From positions 33,203,351-33,267,350 of the forward strand of contig OX463782.1 in the NCBI GenBank assembly GCA_949825025.1: a DNA stretch of 64,000 nucleotides. The letters are read 5' to 3'. The notes beneath the pieces are model-generated. The model ran no database searches, was not told the origin of the DNA, and was given only the letters and a program-made list of their open reading frames with translations. Shown here in pieces: positions 56,621 to 64,000 of the stretch; within the stretch, counting starts at the first letter, position 1, and every line of letters starts with the position of its first letter. A program made the translations under genes and the position numbers. The DNA is from Siphlonurus alternatus (lineage: Eukaryota > Arthropoda > Insecta > Ephemeroptera > Siphlonuridae).

Positions 56621-57950
56621 TATAATTAAACTTATTTATATTGCCATTGGAATTTTTATTCAATTAATCAATTATTATACTTTATAATCAAAGTTGAATG
56701 GTTGAAAGTGAAATTAAAACAAAAATAAAGAGAAAGAAAAAAATACTTCAGAATCAGATTGAGATGATCGAACCTGCATGTTTATTGAATATGTGCATAA
56801 TAATTATAATATATTCAGTCTATTATATTTAAAATCAAGTTGAATGATTGTAAGTAAAATTTAAAACAAAAATAAAGAGTAAGAAAAAAATACTTCAGAG
56901 ATGGAACCTAGCTGTTTATTTTGTGCATATTATATATATAATATTCAGTCTATATAGGTAAAAACATGGACAGAGAGATAATTTTAAAAATAAGATGTAT
57001 CGGAAGACGTCATAAAAAAAAAACGAAAAAAAAAAAACATATTGACAGTTTAATTAAAATATTTACAAAAAAATTTAAAACAATTAACATCAATTTGATT
57101 GTATGACGATATATTTAACATTTGTACACCAGTGGATTTTAGTCCTATAGAATCAAAACCTGACAAATCAGTTTGAAAATTAGCTCTACATTATGCACAT
57201 TGACATTATTATAACTACGTTATATGCAGATAACTTAAGTATATTAATTATATTACATTTTACTCCAGACAACTCTTTTGTACAAAAGTCAGCATACTGT
57301 GTACTGAAGGTAGGACATATTTTGGTCAGTTTTATGTATTACATTAATTATACTGGAGGTGTAACTCTATTTTAAGTAGTATAATTATAATTTCTAAGAC
57401 GACTTAATTTAATCAATTATACGTGACATTAAATATCAATCTGTGCTGCTAATAAAAATCATTAAATAGGACACAATGTTGCCTTGACTAGCTCTTGAAT
57501 AGTTTACTAATTAAAAGGTGTTCAAATAACTGTAATAGTTGCATAAGTATATGGATAATTTAAGAGACAAATACAAATAAAATCTACATGTACTGTACAT
57601 ATATTGGTGTTTGTTTAGAATAATTTCTTATTTCTATTTGAAGTAAATCAATCTCCAATTATTTTAAATCTGCAATAAAAATGGAATCTACATGAATTTA
57701 TATTGTCTTCACATGATCATTAGTAATATTGTAAATATTAATTATAAGTACTGAAAGTCAAATTTGAACTTCATCAATTTAAGCAAAATTAGACAAGTCA
57801 GACCAAATATTACAAAATTTTGGTAAAAAATAGAGGAATGCAATCATAAAATTAACTAATTAATTTTAAATGCTAATAAAAAAAATAGTAACTCACAAAA
57901 CTTTCTATTTTTAAATAAATAATTAGAAAAGCTGCTTGATAAAGTGAACA
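56621..57950. other. Gene-free stretch, 3' flank of the BFR1-like gene
   Basis: AT-rich. 56690-56950 contains two diverged copies of a segment with GTTGAATG, AAAACAAAAATAAAGAG and AAAAAAATACTTCAGA, a tandem duplication of about 150 bases. No exon seen. Confidence 0.55.
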
Positions 57951-60469
57951 TTATAAGTTTGTTGAATCAAGAGTTCCATTTTGAAGACTAGGGGGGGTTA
58001 TGGAGGCTAACGAGAGAGATTGACGTTGCGAGAAAGCATCTTGGCGGGGGTCGAGGTCGAGGCTGAGGGACTTGCTGCAGCCAGGGGTGGAGGCCGAGGG
58101 TGTTGTCACGCCATTCTTTTGACGCAGCTCAGCAGCAGCCATGCAGGACAACAGTTTCTGAAATACAGAAAATATCATGTATTGCCATTGAAGAAAAATT
58201 AAATTCATAATCATAATTTAGGTTTGCTTTAGACACCACAAATAAAGAAAACATGAATTTTAAGGTTATATTATAATTTTAAGACCAAATTTTAGAGAAT
58301 ATAACACTGAATTGAACAAAAACTAAACACTCAGACAATTTATACAATTAAATCTAATAAATTTATACATTTTTTTTTTTTTTTTTTTCACTGTTACAGT
58401 ACGTACTGCATTTTAAATTTATTTTCGTCTTCTTCCTCAAAATGAAAGTATGGTACTGACAACAGTGATAAGAAAATTATAAAAATTACATAAAATTATT
58501 ATTATTGTTGAATGCTTAAGTATGTACAAAGGATTTCATCCTTGGCAAACTCTAAACACTGCACTTCAACTTACACTCAATACTGAAGCAGTACAAACTA
58601 GCCACATCTAAGATAGTATCAATGGATGTTACAGTAAATTATCGAAGAGTCTCACCTGCTTTGCCTTGAGAGCCTCGGTGACTGCAGGCACCTCTGCCAG
58701 CGAGGTGGGAGCAGTGACCCCAAGGGTCGCAAATTGGACCAGCAAATCTGGCGTCAAAGGAACCAGGCGTTTCTATACCAACAAAAGCCAGGGTCAGAGA
58801 TAGCACCTTCAAATCTTCCTCCAAGTAACTCACCTTGTTGAGACCTGCTCTACTACAAGTTCTCTTGACCTTACGGGATGATTTTCGAGGAATGCCAATA
58901 AATAAAGTATCAAGTCCCTCCTCCAGTTCCTCTCTGAACCCAGGTAAACGACTTCTGGCGTCGTCAGGAGTCACTGAAAATAAACATATTGGCCATCATC
59001 TTTTGAAATTTGGAATTGATTAGCATATTTACAGTAATATTAACAAAAAATAATGCTAACTGATTTCTAATATTTATTTAAAAGAAAAAAGTAAATGAAA
59101 GATATTTTATAATTTATTACGTTTCTAATAAATTAAATTATTATTATTTACTATTGCCTGATTGCATAAATGACTTTAAACGTAGATATTATGGCAATAA
59201 TCAAAATAAACTAACAAACCAGGTTTAAAGTTAAACTTCATCTATAACATCTATAATGTACTTGGTGTAATTTTTGTGATATTGTTTATAATAACTGATC
59301 ATTGATTTAAAATGGAGAGCATAATAAATATATTTTTTTTTTTGCACTCTACTCAATCACACTCTCACCAAGAACAATCTAAGCATTGACAAAGCTAGTT
59401 TACTCACTGGGGGTGTTGGCGACGGAAGAGGAGCAGCTGACTGGGGTGGAGGGGGTTGCAGCGGGGGTGGGGGACTCGAGCTTCGTTAGGAAGCTCAGCA
59501 GGGTTTCACACAGCTGGCGCTCTTCTTGGTACGGCTCGATGAAACTTCGAACCTCCTCCCTGTAACACTTCATTAAATTAGCATTCATTCATTTTATATT
59601 ATAGCTACAATGGAGTATTGTCCTCAATTTTTTTTATTGCAGAAATGGATAGAGGGTGCAAAGTAATGCTACCCTGATTTTTTTCAGATTTTTTTGAGAC
59701 CTGGAACTATTTTTAATAAATTATTGAATGTCCTTTTTGTGACGTCACTCGGCGGCAAGTCCTATCTTTTTCTTAAGGAGCGGCGTCTAGTGACGTCACG
59801 AAAAGGACTTTCAATAATTTTTTAAAAATAGTTCCCGGGCTCTAAAAAATCTAAAAAAAAATCAGGGTAGCATAACTTTGCACCCTCTATCCATTTCTGC
59901 AATAAAAAAATTTGAGGACAATACTCTATTGGGTGGCTAAAGGGACATCATAATGAGTAATGTGTTACTGACATTATGAGAAAGGACAACATACATGAAA
60001 ATTTTTTATTGCAGAAATGAATAGAGGGTACCAAATTATACTACTCTGAATTCTTTCAGATTTTTTTGAGACCCAGAACTATTTTTAAATAATTATTGAA
60101 AGTGCGGCCACGCCCCTTGGAGGCGTCAATAGGCGTCCAGTCTCTATCCTTTTTATTAAGGCTGCAGGGGTGCCAACTGAAATCACAGGACTTTCAATAA
60201 TTATTTAAAAATAGTTCCGGGTCTCAAAAAAATCTGAAAAAATTCAGAGTAGCATAATTTGGTGCCATCTATTCATTTCTGCAATAAAATTTTTTCATAT
60301 GTATGTTGCCCATGGTGGGAGAAACAAAACGACTTCTGAAAAGTCCTAGGTATATGATAGCTAAAATACATACTGATATTATTAACTCACTATAAACTCT
60401 TTATATTCTTATACATTCTTATTAAAAGACTTTTATTCAATTTTAGTTGTAAAGCCCTCATAAGAAAGT

Positions 60470-60514
<45 letters not shown>

Positions 60515-63439
60515 CTCAATCAATCAATCAATCAATCAATCAATTAGTATTATCAGAATAATATTATGTCAATTTTAATTAGTATTCATAAATATTAGTA
60601 TTTTTATACTGTGATTTGCTGACAATTTTCATCTAAATTAAGTTCAAATAAGTTAAATAAGTAATAAATGAAGTTCAAATGACCTACCTGTCGAGGGCAC
60701 GGGCCTGTGCCTGAGCTTGCTTCTCTTGGGCACGCTGTCTGCTGAGCTCGGTCCTACGTTGCTCACGGGACTGGATGTACAACGCCTGCTCAGACTTAAA
60801 CTCAGCAACGCGAGCTCGTTTGCGATCATACAGTTCATCCAGCTCTGCAAACAAGTGAATCTTAAAGAACAAGCTTTGTTTTTACATCTCAAATATAACT
60901 ACATATATATATTACTTCAAAATAAAGCAGGCATACCGCCAGATTTTCCTTCAAAACATGTTACTTTGGACAAAACTGTACCTGTACATTACTCTATTTA
61001 TTTTTGCAAACATAAGTCACATCAATTAATGGTTAGAAACAGCTTTTCAATATTGTAGTTATGAACCACAATATTTTCAACAAAAAGTATTTATATTTAA
61101 ATACCTGAGGCATGTTTATTAATGTCTAAATTTATAAAATAATTATTAAAGTAACACGGACCTTTCTTGAGTGTATCGACAGCCTCCCTGTTCCGCCTGA
61201 TTTCCAAGTGGAGGGCGTCCTCCTTGGAGCGGACACTGCCTTGCTCTTTCGAGAGGAAGTCTCGCTCTCCACGCAGAGTCTGCTGGGTGTCCCGCAGCTT
61301 TGTCAACTCATCCTAAAATCAACCAACCACTTTCACGTCTTCACAACTTTCTTACTGAAACTAACACAGAATATAATATGTATTGATTGTTTACTGATAC
61401 TTTTAGTAGCATAACATCACTGAAATAAATTATTTTTTCTGTGAAATATTAATATTACAAGAAAATCATTACAATAAATAAATAAAGCATTCATTGATTA
61501 CAAGTAATTTAATACTACAGTAGATTGCTCAAATAAAAACTTCAGTTCAGTACAATAATAGCAACTAAATGAGGGAATTTCAATTATTAATTTATGTTGA
61601 GTTTTGTTCATTAATTTTATTATATTGGTTTTATTCCTACCGAATATGTAATTTTTTTAATTTTTCTACAAACTCTCTGAATATAGCAAGCACCTTTTTT
61701 TTTTAAAGTGTTACCTTTGAGTCATTGTATTGTTTCACAGCCTTCTTTGAGCGTCGCAGTTTGTCTATTTCTGCGACAAGTCTCCTCTCTTCGGACAGCC
61801 GGAAGCTGTGCTGCTGCAGTTGCGTCTCGAGCCGTCGCACCACCTCTTCAATTTGAGCCTCCGTCTGGTATTGCAGTTTGCTCCGCAGTTGTGACGTTGA
61901 GTCGCGCTGATCAATTCAGTCCATATTTCAATTAACGGAGTTACAGGATGGTAATATTGGTTATTTTAAAATTATTTCAAAGAAATTAACAAAACACATA
62001 GTACTATTTATTAGTAGGTAAGTACACTGATGCAATATAGTACAGTAACATAATTTTTGAAATACTAGCTTTATATTATATTATATGCAACATCCCTTTA
62101 AACTTTTAAAATAGAAGAATATTGTATCTACAATATAGGATTAACATTACATCTATGCTATACTGGTACATACTAATAATACATCTTATTGATACTATTG
62201 TATTATATTTATATAGTAGATATTTTCACAGTGGATGGATGCATAGCAAATTCATTGTCTGAAAACAGACACATATGACGTACACACAAAAGCCTCGTCA
62301 ATGAAGGTATAGGCTGGTAAAGAAGGTCCTGAACGGAGCTCAGTTGTGTTCATCTGTTGGTTGACTCACCTTGCTATTAATTTGCTGATTGAGCACCTCC
62401 AACTCAGTGTTGATGCTTCGTCGACGCTGGTTGGCTGCATCTCGGTTCTCCCGTAGCAGCTGTAGCTTTGACTGTGGGCTGTCCTTACCATTTCCGAGCA
62501 GGGTTTGCTGAAAAATGTTGATTAATAACATGGTTGTACACTATTATGATAATTAAACTATCTTTCAAATCAAGGATGCCGAGTCAAATCGGACTAACAG
62601 CAAATGTTGCGAAACCTTGTTAGTCATTTTTGCACAGGAGTTTTCAGGTAACGATTAATTCGGGCTCATAAACATTCGCTGTCATTTAGCCACGACATGT
62701 GTAGTTGTTGCACAGCAAACAGTAATTAAACTGTGTATACAATAGTTAACTTGATGGCAAATCTACAATCCAGTAAATGAAGTGTCAAAATGTGTCGGAT
62801 CATCAGATTTACATGGAAAGAGGGAGGGAAGGAGGACGAGGGGGTAGGAAGGGGGGGGGAAAGAACCTCCTCTCAAAAACACCCCAAACTACATGAGTAT
62901 AACCACCCTTTCCTATGACCTTTCGTTCACCGATCTTTCCGACCCCCCCAAAAGCCTGAGAAACAACAATTAAAAACAGTGCATGACAGCTAGGGCACGC
63001 CCCCTTTTAACCCTTAATTTTTTGTTACAACCGAGCTGAAAAAAGCTTACTCAAATGATTAAACTAGATATATCATTAGAATGTGTAGTATACATTAGTA
63101 CTGTCACTGCATCAATAATGTGTCTATAATGCCTATTATAACATATTTATAATTTAATTTAGCAGCCCCAAACTCACCACTTGCTGCTCCTTGCCATCGA
63201 TCTGCAGTTTGATTTCATTGATTTCTTCTTCAAAACGTTGTCTACTGGGAGCTTTTCTTGAAACAACTACAGGGAATATATTTTTATTATGTGGTTTATA
63301 AATGAAGTTTCTCAAATATATTTTTAATTCATTATTCTATAATATTTACAAACTTACTTTTGGTTTTCGAAGAGCTGTCACTTGTTGTTGTTGTGGGTGG
63401 TGCATTCTCAGCGTTTGCCGCTTCCACAATATCTTCCAT
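57951..63439 (-). CDS. BFR1-like coiled-coil mRNP protein, 10 exons, complete
   Basis: Exons (minus): 63439-63358, 63266-63178, 62507-62370, 61906-61715, 61312-61162, 60844-60688, 59559-59408, 58973-58834, 58772-58656, 58157-57951. Together they give 1425 nt, 474 aa plus stop, with all phases consistent; yeast Bfr1 is about 470 aa. Residues about 30-290 are almost continuous charged coiled coil, with FEEEINEIKLQIDGKEQQ, LSEERRLVAEIDKLRRSKK and ELDELYDRKRARVAEF, the pattern of the Bfr1/nuclear segregation family. A short C-terminal module near 368-400 (KRLVPLTPDLLVQFATLGV then PAVTEAL) is also typical, followed by a Ser/Thr/Pro-rich tail. Yeast Bfr1 associates with polysomes and the ER membrane and affects secretion and ploidy; a similar RNP role here is inference. 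The intron between exons 6 and 7 carries two hairpin elements. The start is the first Met of an exon beginning MEDIVEAANAENAPP. Confidence 0.88.
59610..59929. mobile_element. Hairpin element, GACGTCAC-loop family, copy 4
   Basis: Same ends and apex as the copy at 22209. It lies in the BFR1-like gene intron between exons 6 and 7 and starts about 50 bases upstream (minus sense) of the exon 7 acceptor. Confidence 0.85.
59984..60310. mobile_element. Hairpin element, GACGTCAC-loop family, copy 5
   Basis: Ends GGACAACATACATG and complement; apex GGAGGCGTCAATAGGCGTCC, as in the copy at 8676. It lies in tandem with copy 4 in the same intron. Confidence 0.82.
60474..60545. repeat. (AATC)n microsatellite
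   Basis: About 17 tetranucleotide copies with one ACTC interruption, in the BFR1-like gene intron between exons 6 and 7. Confidence 0.93.
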
Positions 63440-64000
63440 GGCAAACAAAGGTCAAACTCCACTTATGAATATTTCTATTTAATGATCATATCAATCTCAT
63501 TATCAATAATCCTCAGCTTTCAACAGCTTGTCTTATCTTTGCAAAGAGATTTTCGACATTTTTTTCTTATCATTTTTTTCTGTTGGTACGGTTGGTACGC
63601 GTGCAGAATGCAGATGTAGCGCTAAATTTTCAAGCGCTCAGCCAAACAAGCAGCCCTGCAACCACAGTACACTGTACTGTGCCTGCAACCTGCATGCAGC
63701 CAAAAGAGCTCTAGGACCCAGAGAGACATCGGACAATTAAGCACGTTGGTTCCTGTGTATATTAAATAATATTAATTAATATAACGTATTGTACCATTGT
63801 ACGTAATATATATACATTTAAATTTTTACATTAATCAATTAATGGATCAAAAAGATAACAGAATAAGACTTGTAAAAATTATTATTTTTAATTATATATA
63901 ATATATTAATATATATTAAAAAAACTGTAAATTTAATCTTAGCAGTCAGCGGTGTATATAATTTAATTACATGCAATAATTACAATCAAGCGTAATTATT
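63440..64000. other. 5' flank of the BFR1-like gene
   Basis: A GC-richer patch at 63590-63730 (including TACGCGTGCAG and AGCGCTAAATTTTCAAGCGC) is probably promoter or 5' UTR; beyond it the DNA is AT-rich. Confidence 0.4.

Overview
This is nuclear DNA from an AT-rich eukaryote, most likely an invertebrate metazoan. The genes have many exons with GT-AG introns, and gene-poor DNA is filled with hairpin-type DNA transposons, non-LTR retrotransposon remnants and microsatellites. The lineage cannot be fixed from the sequence; an early-branching animal (sponge, cnidarian or similar) would fit a BFR1-like gene sitting next to an animal-type GCP5 gene, but that is inference.

Genes. Two complete multi-exon genes on the minus strand dominate the right half. 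A gamma-tubulin complex component 5 (TUBGCP5) gene has 18 exons from 54447 down to 36925 and encodes 963 aa. A BFR1-like coiled-coil protein gene has 10 exons from 63439 down to 57951 and encodes 474 aa. Every exon junction was read by eye and all phases agree. A short three-exon gene of unknown function (85 aa, minus, 34866 to 32532) lies just beyond the 3' end of TUBGCP5. A low-complexity three-exon gene (His/Gln-rich then Lys/Ser-rich, 93 aa, plus strand, 12356 to 27011, with a 12 kb intron) is proposed in the left half. A possible terminal exon lies at 4847-5023 on the minus strand.

Layout. 1-12.3 kb: gene-poor, with an hAT-like non-autonomous element carrying an 8-bp target-site duplication (TSD), small inverted-repeat elements and a 5S-rRNA-derived SINE. 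12.4-27 kb: the proposed 93-aa gene, whose long intron holds nested miniature inverted-repeat elements (MITEs), a decayed LINE ending in a long ATTT microsatellite, and hairpin elements. 27-32.5 kb: gene-free, with a 2.0 kb TA-flanked foldback element. 32.5-36.9 kb: the 85-aa gene and MITEs. 36.9-54.4 kb: TUBGCP5, whose 16th intron contains a roughly 6.5 kb inverted duplication (39223-45740) and whose first intron contains a 0.85 kb foldback made of short tandem repeats. 54.7-56.6 kb: a 5'-truncated LINE in opposite orientation, a few hundred bases upstream of TUBGCP5. 58-63.4 kb: the BFR1-like gene, with two related hairpin elements in one intron.

The strongest non-genic signal is the density of long inverted repeats: about twenty separate hairpin-capable elements of several families, recognisable by terminal inverted repeats and by TTAA, TA, TAA or 8-bp TSDs, with the giant palindrome as the extreme case. 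TUBGCP5 acts in microtubule nucleation. BFR1-like proteins are mRNP/ER-associated in yeast. Nothing in the sequence shows that these neighbours work together.
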